NCBI GenBank assembly: GCA_013180625.2
Contig: SNVD02011435.1
Location: 46,287-110,286, forward strand
Length of the DNA: 64,000 nucleotides
From: Boswellia sacra
Taxonomy: Eukaryota; Streptophyta; Magnoliopsida; Sapindales; Burseraceae
Direction of reading: 5' to 3'
Numbering within the stretch: position 1 is the stretch's first letter; each line of letters starts with the position of its first letter. Below, in pieces: positions 22,302-35,544 of this stretch. The notes under the pieces are model-generated. The model was not told where the DNA came from. It was given only the letters and a program-made list of their open reading frames with translations, and made no database searches. A program made the position numbers and the translations under genes.

Positions 22302-25300
22302 TTAAAAAGGATCGACTAAAGCAATGGACTCTTCATTTTGGTCAAAATTTTCAAAGAATGGTTTTAACCGTTGTCCATTAACTTTAAACACATTACCATT
22401 CTTTGGGTTCTCAATTTCAACTGCTCCATGAGGGAAAACATTTTTAACAATGAAAGGTCCAGTCCAACGAGACCGAAGTTTACCAGGAAACAAGTGCAAT
22501 CTTGAATCATACAAAAGAACTTTTTGTGAAGGTTCAAAAGATTTTCTAACAATGAATTTGTCATGAAAAACCTTCATTTTTTCTTTGTAGATTTTAGAGT
22601 TTTCATAAGCCTCATTCCTGATTTCTTCAAGTTCACTCAGTTGGAGTTTACGTAACTTGCAAGCATCATTCAAGTTTGTGTTAAATGTTTTAATGGCCCA
22701 ATAAGCTTTATGCTTAATTTTCACAGGCAAGTGACAAGGTTTTCCATAAACTAATCTATAAGGAGACATTCCTAATGATGTTTTGAAAGCAGTTCGGTAA
22801 GCCCAAAGTGCATCATTAAGTCTTAAAGACCAGTCTCTACGATTTAGGTTAACCGTTTTTTCTAAGATTTGTTTTATCTCCCTATTAGCTAATTCAACTT
22901 GTCTACTTGTTTGTGGGTGATAAGGTGTAGAAATTTTATAGGTTATTCCATATTTCTTCATTAGGGTTTCAAATGGTTTATTACAAAAATGCGTACCCCC
23001 ATCACTAATAATGGCTCGAGGAATTCCAAATCTACTCAAGATATTCTCTTTCAAGAATTTGACAACTGTTTTGTGGGCATTGTTTCGACATGGAATTGCC
23101 TCGACCCATTTTGAAACATAGTCTACTGCAACAAGGATATACACAAAACCAAATAACGGTGGAAAAGGTCCCATAAAATCAATACCCCAACAATCAAAGA
23201 CTTCAACAACAAGAATGGGATTCAAAGGCATCATGTTTCTTTTTGAAATGGTTCCCAATTTTTAACAATTTTCACACGTTTTGCAAAATGCATGTGCATC
23301 TTTAAATAAGGTAGGCCAATAAAATCCACATTGCAAGATTTTAGCAGCTATTTTTCTAGATGAAAAATGTCCTCCACATGCTTCGGAATGATAAAAGTTA
23401 ATGACACTACTTACCTCATTGTTGGGTATGCATCTTCTTATTATTTGATCCGGACAATATTTGAAAAGATACGGATCATCCCAGTAAAAATTTTTCACCT
23501 CGGTTAAAAATTTTCTTTTGTCTTGAGCATTCCAATGAGGTGGCATTTTCCTTGTCACAAGAAAATTTACAATGTTAGCAAACCAAGGTATAGTAGCAAT
23601 AGAAAATAAAAATTCATCAGGAAACGAATCATTGATATGTGAAGTTTCAATTAATGTCTCTGTCGTTAGTCTTGAAAGATGATCAGCAACGACATTTTCG
23701 ACTCCTTTCTTATCCTTTATTGTGATGTTGAATTCTTAGAGCAATAAGATCCACCGTATCAATCTAGGTTTTGCATCCTGTTTAGACATTAAATATCTCA
23801 CAGCTGCATGATCAGTGTAAACAATTGTGCGAGAACCAATTAAATAAGAACGAAATTTGTCCAATGCAAATACTACTGCAAGTAGTTCTTTTTCAGTTGT
23901 TGTATAATTCATTTGTGCATCATTTAAAGTCCTACTTGCATAGTATATCATATAAGGCTTACCTTCTTTTCTTTGTCCTAAGACAGCACCAACGGCATAG
24001 TCGCTTGCATCACACATCAATTCAAAAGGCAAGGACCAATCAGAAGATTGCATAATTAGAGCAGTTGTTAAAAGTCCAATTAATGTATCAAAGGCATTTT
24101 GACATTCTTGAGTCCATTCAAAGGAAGTATCTTTTATTAAGAGGTTACAAAGAGGTTTAGATATAGCACTGAAATTTCTTATGAACCTCCTATAAAATCC
24201 AGCATGCCCTAAGAATGAACGAACCTCTTTAACTGTTTTTGGTGGAGGCAAATGGGAAATTAATTCCACTTTTGCTTTATCCACTTCAATTCCTTTAGAA
24301 GACACCACATGACCTAAAACAATTCCCGAAGTGACCATATAATGACATTTTTCCCAATTCAAAATAAGACTTTTTTCTACACACCTTTTTAGGACTTTTT
24401 CTAAATTTTCAAGACAATTATCAAAAGAGTTTTCAAAGACAGTTAAATCATCCATGAAAACTTCTAAACAATGCTCAACCAAGTCACTGAAAATGCTTAA
24501 CATGCATCTTTGAAAAGTGGCTGAGGCATTACAAAGTCCAAAAGGCATTCTCCTAAATGTAAAAGTGCCGAAGGGGCACGTGAATGTGGTTTTTTCTTGG
24601 TCTTCGAGTGCAATGGAAATTTGATAATAGCCTGAGTATCCATCAAGAAAGCAGTAGTAGGGGTTTCCTGCTACTCTTTCAAGAATTTGGTCAAGGAACG
24701 GTAAGGGAAAATGGTCTTTTCTAATGACAGCATTTAATTTTCTATAATCAATGCACATCCTCCAACTAGATGAGGCACGAGTTGGTAATGATTCCCCCTT
24801 TTCATTTTTAACAACTGTAATGCCAGATTTTTTAGATACTACTTGTGTAGGGCTTACCCACTTACTATCAGAAATAGGATAGATAATTCTCACATCAAGT
24901 AGTTTGAGAACTTCAGCCCTAATGACCTCTTTCATGTGTGGATTTAATCTCCTTTGAGGTTGTTGAGATGTTTTGGCATTTTCCTCTAAATGTATTTTAT
25001 GTGTGCAAATTAAAGGGTTAATGCCTTTTATATCTTTTAAAGTCCACCCAATTGCATTTTTATGCCTTTTAAGCACTTCTATCAACTTACCTTGTTGCTC
25101 GCATGTGAGGGATGAAGAAATTACCACCGGATATGTCTGATTCTCCCCAAGATATGCATATTTCAGTCCTTCAGGTAAGGGCTTCAATTCTAACTTGGGA
25201 GCTTCCTCTTCCTTGCTTTCATTCATTTGCCCCAATTCTTCAAATCTTGATTTTGAGCCTTTTTCCAACACCTGTGCACAATCCAGTAAAGAACATATAT

Positions 25301-27663
25301 TAGAAAGATCATGTTCTAGTTTCATACTTGATTCTAACGAATTCACTAAACAAGTTTCCAAAGGGTCAGAAGAACTTCCTTTTCGGATGTGATCTTCCAC
25401 AATAGATTCGATCATATTAGCCTCCTCAATTTTATCTTCTTCTTCATGTGGTTGTTTGCACATATTGAAAACATTAAGTTCCAATGTCATGTTCCTAAAA
25501 GATAGCTTCATGACTCCATTCCTGTAATTAATCAAAGCATTAGAGGTAGCTAGAAATGGACGCCCTAAAATGACAGGAATTGAATTACATACTTCCACTA
25601 GTTGTGTGTCCAAGATAATAAAATCTACTGGGTAAATAAATTTATCGACTTGAACTAACACATCTTCTACTACTCCTCTTGGTACTTTAATTGATCTATC
25701 AGCAAGCAAAAGAGTCACAGAAGTTGGTTTTAACTCACCTAGATTGAGTTTATGAAAAATCGAATATGGAAGCAAATTCACACTAGCACCAAGATCAAGT
25801 CAATTTTATGGTCTCCAATAACACATGAAATTGTAAGACAACCTAGATCCTTATATTTCACTGTATTATTATTTTGAAGAATAGCACTTACTTGCTCAGC
25901 TAGAAATGCCTTCTTTTTCACATTCAGTTTTCTTTTCACAGTGCACAAGTCTTTCAAAAATTTTGCATAAGAAGATACCTATTTGATCATATCAAGCAAG
26001 GGAATGTTGACCTTTACCTGTTTGAAAATTTCAAAGATTTCAGAATTGTTAGTTGGCTTCTTTTGTGTGGCTAATGCTTGAGGAAATGAAGGCGCAGATG
26101 AGGATTTGGTTTCCCCTTCGCTAGGTATTGGTTTGGCAACCTCTTCCTGCCCTTTAGAGATCGATTCTTCTTCTTTCTCACAAGGGTCAGGAATGTGTTT
26201 TTCAATGACCTTACCATTGTGAAGGGTCATGACTCACTTGGCTTGGTCAAAATAATGGTTACTTGAACTCCCTGCATTTGCGTTAGATTGATCTTTGGGG
26301 TTTTGCAATGTTTGAGAAGGAAATTTTCCCTTCTCTTGGATGCTAAATGTAGATGCAAATTTTGCAAGAATTTCTAACAAATTTGCTAATGTTTGAGCAG
26401 TTTGACTATGGAAAGTCTCTTGCTTTGTAATGAATGAATGCAATGTTTCTTCAAGGTCATTCCTAGGGGGAGGAGCATATGCATGATCATGAGAATTTTG
26501 AAATTTTTGTTGTGTTTGAAAAGGGGCTTGTGAAGATTGTGCATGATTATTATTTTTCCAACTAAAATTTGGATGATTTCTCCAACCAGGATTATAGGTT
26601 TGTGAATATGGATTGTGATTTGGCCTTTTGAAAGTGTTCAAGGCATTGGCTTGTTCATGGAGACATTCCCTAAAGGCAGGCAAAGTTGGGCAATCATCAG
26701 TAAAATGGTCATTGTCATCACAAATATTACAGACATTTTCTTGAATAGAATTCAATTGACCACTCTTTTTCATTTCTAAAGCTTCAACTTTTCTAGCTAG
26801 GGATGCATATTTGGCTTGAAGGTCATGGTCTTCCCTAAGGTTGTAAATACCTCTATTGGATGTCGAGGTTTGGGCCTTGCTTGGTACCTCATAGGTGCCA
26901 GCAGTGTCCCAATTTTGTGCCTTTTCTGCCAAGAATCTAGGAAGTCAAGTGCTTCCTCAGGGTCTTTTTCTTTAAATTCTCCATTACACATTAATTCCAC
27001 TAGTTGCCTATCTTGAGGTGTTAACCCTTCATAGAAGTGTGCAACTACTCTCCAAGTCTCAAAACCATGGTGAGGACAGGTATTAAGTAGTTCCTTATAC
27101 CTATCCCAACATTGGTAAAGGGTTTCCCCTTGTTTTTGAGAGAAATCAGAAATTTGTCTTTTAAGAGAATTTGTTCTATGGGTGGGAAAATTTTTTTTCA
27201 AAAATTGTTGTTTCATCTCATCCCATGAACTGATGGAATTCGACCTCAAATTTTGTAGTCATGTTCTAGCTTTATCTTTTAAAGAAAAAGGAAAAAGCTT
27301 TAATCTAATGGTGTTTATGCTACAATTTGGGTCAGTGTAGGAGCTACATACCTCTTCAAAGAGTTTCAAGTGCGAATATGGGTTCTCCATGTCAAGGCCA
27401 TGAAAAGTGGGTAGAAGTCGAACAAAACTTGGTTTGAAATTGAAATGGATTGAATCTGGAGGAGAAACTACACAAGATGGTACACTAGTCCTTACCGGAT
27501 TCATGTAGTCTCTGAGGGTTCTTCGTTGGTTGTGATCATTTTGTTATGAACGGTTGTCCCTTTCATCCATGAATATTTCCTCATGATTGTCGGCCATGTT
27601 TTCTAAGGAAGATGATGTTTTTCTAACAAGTCTACCACTAGATGTTCGTGACCAAATTTTCAT
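22302..27663 (-). pseudogene. Element 1 gag-pol (Athila-like), interrupted
   Basis: The start MKIWSRTSSGRLVRK is conserved with element 2. In order along the strand are: gag core (IRLKLFPFSLKDKARTWL-like, about 27300); a CX2CX4HX4C zinc knuckle CNICDDNDHFTDDC (about 26700); aspartic protease related to LDLGASVNLLP (about 25790); RT with FMDDLTVF (about 24450); RNase H with MCDASDYAVGAVLG (about 24010); an HHCC integrase domain (23262-23558); and the DDE core (22302-23258) with ISDGGTHF and GIDFMGP. It is broken by frameshifts in gag and protease. At least three Gln-to-stop (CAA to TAA) changes are seen, in gag near 27550 and in pol at 23736 and 23259. The integrase core is the longest intact piece (318 codons). 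Confidence 0.9.
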
Positions 27664-27776
27664 GCAAGAAAGAGAGAAGAAAAGAGGGGAAAAGATGAAC
27701 ACACAAAAAAATAAAAAATTTAGATCTAAGATGAGAAAAGAGAATACTTACAATTTTGCACGTCAATTTTTACCTT

Positions 27777-27793
27777 CCCCGGCAACGATGCCA
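27777..27793 (-). other. Element 1 primer binding site, tRNA-Asp type
   Basis: The minus strand reads TGGCATCGTTGCCGGGG, six bases inside the 5' LTR. Element 2 has TGGCGCCGTTGCCGGGG, which is complementary to the 3' end of plant tRNA-Asp(GUC) plus CCA. The element 1 copy carries two transitions. Confidence 0.85.
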
Positions 27794-27799
27794 AAAACT

Positions 27800-29168
27800 T
27801 GACACATTCGAAAAAGGATTGTCTCCCAAGTATAGGAGTGTCGAAGTAATAAACCCGGTGAGACCGGGGTCGATCCACGAGGAAGAAGATTTTAGCGCTA
27901 CAAATTATATGCTAAGCAAATATGATATAATTGATTCAAAGATATGACAAGATAATATCAACAATAGATAAGAATAATTAAAATGCGCAAGTAAAAGGAA
28001 TTAATACAATAATAATGAAAGCTAAGGTTAGGGGATCCGCCCTTGATATTTCGAATAAGGATAATTAGCCCATTTTAGTTATATGAATTATATTTGTTTC
28101 ATTTACCAACATTTATACCACTTCTTGTAAATGGGTTCAAGCATCCAATGTGCCAATCACCATATGTCTACAACAAATCAAGGTTCCTAACTAGATTCGT
28201 GTCGGTAAGGAAGAACCATACATCATCTAGAAAGGATCCAAGCATTTGATGTGCCAAGGATTGTCGACAATGGATCAAGACCTCCACTTTACGAGTGGTG
28301 TCAAGATTGATTAAGAAATTAAATATAAATCATATTGAATAAACATTATAAGATTAAGATTATTAAGCACATATTAAGGGTTAGAGAATCCTTATTCTCA
28401 TATCAAGGGTTTCACCCTTTCACCTTAGCAAAAGAGAAATTAGAAGAACATTATAATAGAAAGAAAATAAAATGTAAGAAAAAGGAAATTTATTAATAAC
28501 ATAAACACACAAAACACAATACAAGATCCTAGCCAAAGCCAAAATGTTCTAGCCAAGGCCAAGATGCCCTAATGGGTCACAAGGCACCTCTATTTATAGA
28601 TACATCCAGGGGCAAACTTGTCAAATTACAAGGGCATAATTGTCAAATATTAGTTGTAAATATCTTTGACAATTGGGATCATTAGGCACCGACTTTGACC
28701 ATCAATTTTGACATCGAAATGTTGTGAATTTTAATCACATGTCTTCATGAAAGTTGTAGATATTTCTCTCAGCTTTCTAGAACATATTGATTTGCACAAT
28801 TTGGATACGTATTTTGAGAGATACGGTCCAAATACTGAGGCCTGGTCAGACTGGGCCGAGACTGTAGATGGGTTCACTTCAAGCCCAATTTTGGTCCACT
28901 AAGAGCCCGAATTTGATGATGCTTGTGAAATGCAATCTTGTAGAAAATTGAATCATCTTTCCAAAACATTAAGAATTGCACCATTCTGATCTATAAATAG
29001 AGAGTTATGCCCATTTTATCAAACCTATAACAAAACCAAAATTAAGAGGAAGTTAATTCCAAAGATGTAAAGACTATAAATATGCTTAAGTTGAGGAATT
29101 TAATGACACTATTAATGCAATATGATGAACTAAGCTCTTATTAAACATATATATATAAGTGTTCATCA
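27800..29168 (-). repeat. Element 1 5' LTR with promoter
   Basis: 1369 bp. On the minus strand it begins TGATGAACAC and ends GAATGTGTCA. A TATA box (CTATAAATAGAGG on the minus strand, plus-strand 28587-28599) marks the likely start of the R region. The same box is conserved in all full LTRs of the family in this window. Confidence 0.92.
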
Positions 29169-29173
29169 GTAAT

Positions 29174-31125
29174 TAACCCTGAAAAATAGTTGTATGACAA
29201 TAACCGATCGCTTTCTTCGAGGCCTAACTACACAACATCCCTTTAGAATCAAGTTCGAGAAGTTAGGTACAGCTCTTTAATCTACTCGGATAAAGTCCAA
29301 CCTCCACTAGGGTTTGTCGAGTTTAAGATTTTAGTAAGTCAATTGCTATCTATCTTGATCCTAAATTCAATTTATGCACACAACTGACTTTTATCTGAAT
29401 TATTACATGTGAGGTGAGGCAATTCATAAGCATTTATAAAGATAAAGTACAGTAAAGTGTAAACACGGGAAAACGGGAAGGGAATTACATGAATTGAACA
29501 AAAAAAACATACTGGGAATTAAAATGTAGACAAAGAAAGTGTAAGAAACAAATTAACACTTCTATTCCTCATTCTAAGCTCAACAAGTCTGCCATTGGAA
29601 GATGGATCTTCCACCAAGCACTGTAGCTCTGTTTATCATCCAATCACCCTTATGCGTACCAAGCTCCACTGAATAGGGCTGCTCAATAGCAATTTTGAGC
29701 TTATCCTCTCTAACCAATACTCCAAAATCACTGCTCTCCAAATCGGGTTCCTCACCATCAGTGTGAGTCTACCTGGTCCAACCATAATTACGCCATTTTA
29801 ACAAGACAAATAATGAACATAAATATTTGTTAGAATGTAGGTGAAAGGTGAAGTGTTGACGAGTGCACATTCTTATAAGTCCAGTAATATAACTTGCCAT
29901 ACAGTCCATTGGATCACGACATCTGTTTATAGATTAAGTAGTGTCTTATATGTTTTGATGGACTAAGAGAGATGAGTATTCATAGATTAAATAGCATCTA
30001 TGCGCATTTGGATGACCATTCATGATTTGAACGACATCGCTTGGATGGAAAGAAAATAGAATGAAAGGCGATAAAAAGTACAAATAAAAAATAAAATGCA
30101 GTAAAGTATGATAATGTTGTAGAATGTAAAAGGCAATAACATAAACAAGCACAAAAAGTAAAATGCGGTAAAATAAAAGTGTAATAAGGTAAATGAAAAT
30201 AAAAGTATGATAAAGTAAATAAGCACAAATAAAAAAATGATAAAAGATAAGATGTAGTAAAATAAATGGTGGATATCAAGGAGAATGCATATTAGAGTAG
30301 TGGTTTTCTATCTAATACTGCCGACCCACCATCATTCACCCGTATTCACCTAATCTCCGCACTAAACGCAAATCATAAAAAATGTAACAAAAATGGTAAG
30401 ACAAGGGAGGAAAAGTGGTGATTTGCCTCAAGCTTTATTGAATACTGAGTGTTTTTGGTCGATTGTTAAAAAATTGGATGAAATTGAGGGTGTGTATGTA
30501 AAGTTTAGAAGTAAAAAAGGGTTTGATAGTGTTTGAAGATGGGATGTATATGTTGAAAATCAAAAGAGAGTGGATTGGAAAGTATTGAAAGGGCTAAAAG
30601 GAAATTTTATAGAGCTACCAAGCAAATCGAGGTGAATAGTTATTCCTAAAATGACAGAAACGGTAGAAATTTTTAGAAAAATTGGGGAAGGAGAACATGT
30701 GTGTGTCATACGTGTGTTGCTACATTTTTTAGGCACACCCGCACCCTTTAAGATGCTCATGCCTCTCCTATGTGTACACGTCTTCTCCTACATGAGTATA
30801 TCATTTTTTTAGCTTTAAGTGCATAGTGGGCTTCTTTTGTAGGCCTTTGGGTTTGTTTTCGGGGTTTTTGATAATTCTTGGGCTTTTTGGGTCTAATTTG
30901 GGTATTTTGGATTTGATGTGTATAGGTTTATGTTTTTATATTGGTTTTGGATATTTTAAGTATTTTTAGTCCATTTTTCAAATCAATGGTCCACATTACT
31001 CGATATTTTTTGGTCTTCGTCATCAGGCTTAAAACTCCTTATCGTCGGGCTCAAACCATAAGCACAAAATTCATGCTTACATATGGATTTCAAAAGACTT
31101 TGCCAAATCAATCCTTGTTAATCTT
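29174..31125. other. Unresolved insertion between the two halves of the SIRE-like gag
   Basis: Continues the sequence of 17831-17969 across element 1. It is AT-rich, with no recognised ORF and no paired LTR or TIR visible by eye. It contains a minus-strand open stretch at 29580-29768. It is probably a decayed transposable element that landed in the SIRE-like gag before element 1 arrived. Confidence 0.4.
29580..29768 (-). other. 62-codon open stretch with coding-like composition
   Basis: Between a TAG and a TGA the minus strand reads, in part, DGEEPDLESSDFGVL and GTHKGDWMINRATVLGG. There is no start codon near its head and I recognise no family. It may be a decayed exon or TE fragment. Confidence 0.25.
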
Positions 31126-33360
31126 CACAAAAAGGTTTAAAAAAAAACGAGAAGACAAACAAGGGCATTAAGTGTAGAGAGTATAAGGACTTTGGTCATA
31201 TACAAGTTGAATGCACCAATACACTTAAGAAATATGGACGTACTTTGACTACAACCCTGAGTGACAGTGATAATGATGAAAATCACAATGATGATGATGA
31301 GGCTAATTATACAAGAAATTTTTTGGATTTCATTGGTCACTCTCGAGCATCTTCTAATCAAGCTTCTGAAATTAATACATCTGATTAATCAGATTCAAAA
31401 ATGGATGATTAGCAAATAGCTTATTATAAAATATACAATCAGTGGCTCCAAATGGCACAAAAAGTCAAGTTGATTAAATAAAAAAACAACCAACTCGAAG
31501 AAGACAATAAGGAGTTGATTAACAAGGTGGAAGTACTCAATCGTGACTTGAGGCACTCAATCGTGACCTTGTTAACAAGCAATTTTTGTTTGACCACAAC
31601 ATGAAAGAGCTAAGCGAGGAAAACATAACAATTGAGAAGCTGTTACTTGGAGCCTTCAAGCTTGACCAAGTTCTTAGTATTGGAAAACCTTAATTGGAGA
31701 CAAAACAGGCCTTGGTTACTAGGATCTTCAACGGAAACATTTGTGAAGACAACTGATGCAACAATTGAACCAGTAGACTTTCAACAAAACAAGTAGATAA
31801 ATTTATTCCAATTTGTCATTTTTATGGAAAACAAATGTTCACATGTTTTAAATTGGAATTCTATTTGTCTAAACTCATTCAAAGTGGTAAGAAATTTAAA
31901 ATGAGAAATACAAATAACATCAAAAGAAGAATTTGGAAACCTAAAAGACACATGTCTTGTTTTTTTGCACACACCTCATTGTTGGTTGCTAATCATGATC
32001 AATGGTATTTTTATAATGGATTCTCCAAACAATTGACTAGAAATAGATCTTATTTATCAAATTTTGAAATTATGTCTAATTGTTTTGTTACTTTTGGTGA
32101 TGGAAACAAAGGCAAAATTAATGGGAAAGGTACACCAACTATGTAGGGTCTGCCATATTTAAAGAATGTACTCTATGTTGAAGGTCTAAAGACAAATATA
32201 GTAAGCATATTAGATGTGTGATGATGATCACAATATTGTGTGATTTTCAAAACAACAATGTCATGTGGTAAACCAACAATGGAATTATAGTTTGATTGGA
32301 TAGAGCTCTAATGACAACTATTATCTGCTGATAAACAACATTGTTTGTCATAATTCTATTAGTAACAACTTTGAATTGTGGCATCACAAACTGGGATATC
32401 TTTACTACAAGGATTTGTACTATATGGCTAGAGCAATGATTAATGCAAAAGATCTATCCAAAAAATCTTAGGATGAGATAATCAACTCTTCTTGTTATAT
32501 CTATAAGAGAGTTCATTTGAGACCAAGTACAAAGCAAACATCATATGAGCTATGGAAAAGTAAAAATCCAAATCTCTCTCATTTTCATATTTTTGGATGC
32601 AAATGCTATGTCTTTAATGATAGAGAAAATCTTGCTAACTTCAATGCTAAGAGTGATAAAGGTTTCTTTCTTGGTTATTCATTTAATAATAGGTCTTATA
32701 GAATCTATAGTGAGAGAACTAAACTCATTATAGAATCTATAAATGTTCTATTTTGTGATAATGATATTGCTGTAGATAAATTTAAAGAAGATGATGCTAA
32801 AGGTAGTAATGTTCCCACACAATCCCCAACTGTGAGAACATTAGAGCTAAAAACTCTTGAATCATAAACTATAGAATAGCCACCAACATGTATTCATCCA
32901 GAAACACATGAGTCACCAAAGTTAAAGAAAGGTCCACCATCATGGATACAAAAAGCTCATTCTACGTCCCAAGTGGTTGGAAATTCTGATGATGTCACGG
33001 TAACATGAAGGAGGCCAACTAATGAAATGAACCATCTGTGTTATATAAGTTGCTGCACTCAATGTATATGGATGAAACAAATGGTTCTTGACTATGGTTT
33101 TCAACAAAAAACCATCACTGTCTTGTGAGATAACCTTAAAGTCATCAACATTTCAAAAAATTTCAATTTAAAACTCATGTTCAAAGTACATTGACATTAG
33201 ACACCACTTCATTCATGATCCTATTAAAGAAAAAGTTTTTACTGTGTCACATGTGAACATCAATGCTCAAATTGCTGACCTTTTTACTAAGTTGTCAGAT
33301 ACCCAAACATTCGGTAGTTTCAGAAAGTCTATTGGAGTTTGCTTATTGCAATACTGATGT
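31126..33360 (+). pseudogene. SIRE-like copia gag C-terminus and pol, degraded
   Basis: Begins with NKGIKCREYKDFGHIQVEC, a CCHC-type knuckle typical of SIRE-like copia gag. It continues through an acidic stretch and a coiled-coil-like region (31400-31690). A protease/pre-integrase piece follows (RSYLSNFEIMSNCFVTFGDG region, 31980-32200), then a pre-integrase LGYLYYKDLYYMARA and the integrase C-terminal region (32517-32867, FHIFGCKCYVFNDRENL). The RT is absent: from about 32870 homology jumps to the RNase H end (DIRHHFIHDPIKEKV, about 33190-33340). Stops are frequent. It is the continuation of the gag at 17017-17830. Confidence 0.75.
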
Positions 33361-33523
33361 TTGTTTACAATTTTTTTAAAAATAAAATAAATGAATTAAT
33401 AAAATTTTAGATTGGTTTTCATGGTGATTTTGATATGTTATTCAAATTGATTGCTACTCATCTTTTTTATTGTGCTTGATATAATATTCTATGGTATCAT
33501 CTGTTTTCCTGATTGTGCTATAC

Positions 33524-34723
33524 AGTGAATTGTTTGAAGAAGTCTACATGGATCTTCCACCTAGATGTATGATACCAAAAAAAATCGTCAGAAAGTTTGT
33601 AGGTTAAGAAAATCATTATATGGGTTAAAACAGTCTCCAATGGTATGGTTTGGATGATTTACAAAGTCTATGACAAAATTTGACTATCATTAGAGCAACT
33701 TAGACCACACCTTGTTTCTTAAAAGGCAGTAAGAAAAAATAACTATTGTCATTGTATATGTTGATGATACGGTAGTCATAGGAAAAGATCAAAAGGAAAG
33801 GATGGCTCTATAGGAATACTAAGGCTAAGAAGTTTGAAATGAAAGACCTAGGTCCTTTTGAAATATTTTCTTGGGATAAAAGTGTCTAGACCTAGTAAAG
33901 GTATCTTTCTATCCCAAAGGAAATATACCTTAGACCTACTACAAGAAACTGACATAATAGCATGTAAATCAGCTGATATACTAGTTAAAAAAAGCTTAAA
34001 ATTATTTGTTGAGGTTGACCAAGTACCGGTTGACAAAGGAAAATATCAAGACTTGTTGGAAGATTGATGTACTTAACATATATAAGCCTATATCTTGCCT
34101 ATGTATTAAGTATTGCAATCAATTTATGCATAATCGTGGTAAACAATAAATGAATGCAGTCATGCATATTTTAAAGTTTTTGAAATTAGCTCCTAGAAAC
34201 GGTATTTTATTTTTAAAAACACAAGAAAATGAAGTATAGGTGTAGATAAATATGCAGATTGGGCTGGATCAGTTGACCACAGATGATCTACCTGAGGATA
34301 CTTTACATTTGTCGATTGAAATCTTGTCACATGGAAGAGCAAGAAGCAGAATTTTGTTGCATAGTCAAATGCAGAAGCTGAGTATAGAGGAATGGCCTTA
34401 CAAATTTATAAAGCATTGCGGCTTAGATTTTTCTTACATTATCTAGGATATTCATTAAATAAACCAATTCAATTATATTGTGATAATAAAGTAGCATGTG
34501 ACATAGCTCATAATCCTATTCAGGGTGATCAAACTAAGCATGTGAGGTTAACATATTCTTGATCAAGGAGAAATTGGAAGAGAAAATTGTGGAGTTATTG
34601 AATACTCAATCAAAAAATCAAATAGATGATATTGTCACCCAAGCAATCTCAAATAAAGTATGATCACAAACTATCTGGACAAGTTGGGTATGTGTGACAT
34701 CTATGCACCAACTTGAGGGGGAA
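33524..34723 (+). pseudogene. Ale-like Ty1/copia pol remnant (RT and RNase H)
   Basis: Starts abruptly in RT with EEVYMDLPPR. It continues to IVIVYVDDTVVIG, the YVDD catalytic motif (about 33745), then FLGIKVSRPSKGIFLSQRKYTLDLLQE. RNase H follows (YADWAGS at 34250, LYCDNKVACDIAHNP at about 34475). Frameshifts and stops occur throughout. The 5' part of the element is missing and the type differs from the SIRE-like copy upstream, so this is a separate element that abuts it. Confidence 0.8.
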
Positions 34724-34990
34724 TGTTGAGATTATAAAATATATCTTCATTGATTCTCCTTTTCTTTGTTAGAAGATTTCTTAGATGTGATCAAATCAAT
34801 AGGATTTGAAGGGATTTTATTAACTTCATTTCAGGCTTTGATTTAGGTAGCTAATGGGGGAATTCACCCCTATAAATATCATGTACAATTGTCATAAAAA
34901 AGTACGAATACAAATTATTCATCCCTTTTATTTTGAGATCCCACTTGTAACATAATTTTTTTATTATAGAATTTCTATATTTTCAAGTGA
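34724..34990 (+). repeat. 3' LTR of the Ale-like copia remnant
   Basis: A polypurine tract TTGAGGGGGAA (34713-34723) is followed by TGTTGAGATTATAAAA, a typical copia LTR start. A TATA-like CCTATAAATATCATG lies at about 34870. The 3' border is only approximate because no second copy is present. Confidence 0.65.
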
Positions 34991-35544
34991 ACTGAGCCAC
35001 ATAGGAGCAAATTAAAATTAATTTTATTTTTCTCTATCAATATTTTTTTATATTTTTTTGATAATTGACTAATATTATATTGAGTTGGTGTTTATTATGC
35101 ATATATGGGTTAAACAATTTAATCCATAATTAAAACATGTTTATTAAATAAGTAACACATTTAATAATTGTGTTGTATTTGTGTTTCAAGTTTTGACGTG
35201 AATAATTAAATAGACATATCAATGTTGCAAAAAAATTCATTAATTCATAATTTGACATGACACTAATATGATATATCAACATGAATTAACATCCTACCAT
35301 AAAGTTAACCAATACATTGACTTGGCTGCCAAAGGGTTAATGCCAGTTGAAAACTTGGCTTTCATTGACTTTTGCCTCCTTGTAGTTGGAATTGGAATCA
35401 AAGAAATGTATTCCAATAGTTGCTAGTTGGAGGATCGACTACTACCACATGGAGAACTTTCTCAATTAAGAGGAGGAGTCATATCAGCCTTTCAGATAAC
35501 TGAGCTACTTAGAGGGTTGGCTGTAAGAGGTTAGCTTAATTTTG
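34991..35544. other. Unassigned AT-rich DNA
   Basis: No ORF or repeat was recognised. It separates the Ale-like LTR from the 5' LTR of element 4. Confidence 0.4.

Larger units (their letters stand above)
17975..29168 (-). mobile_element. Element 1: Athila-like Ty3/gypsy retrotransposon carrying a LOG gene
   Basis: The element is complete, on the minus strand, and 11,194 bp long. It is flanked by the perfect 5-bp duplication GTAAT (17970-17974 and 29169-29173) and has LTRs with TG...CA ends. In element orientation the order is 5' LTR, tRNA-Asp-type PBS, gag, protease, RT, RNase H, integrase, ORF-X, LOG, a ~1.3-kb non-coding tail with direct repeats, polypurine tract, 3' LTR. The gag and the LDLGAS protease type resemble the Athila lineage. 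The LTRs differ by roughly 2-3 percent by eye, mostly transitions, so the insertion is fairly recent. Several stops and frameshifts make it non-autonomous now. Confidence 0.93.

Noticed and set aside
29998..30279. Hydrophobic minus-strand frames (Phe/Leu/Tyr-rich)
   Set aside because: Several overlapping frames of a low-complexity A-rich stretch; not a credible membrane protein.
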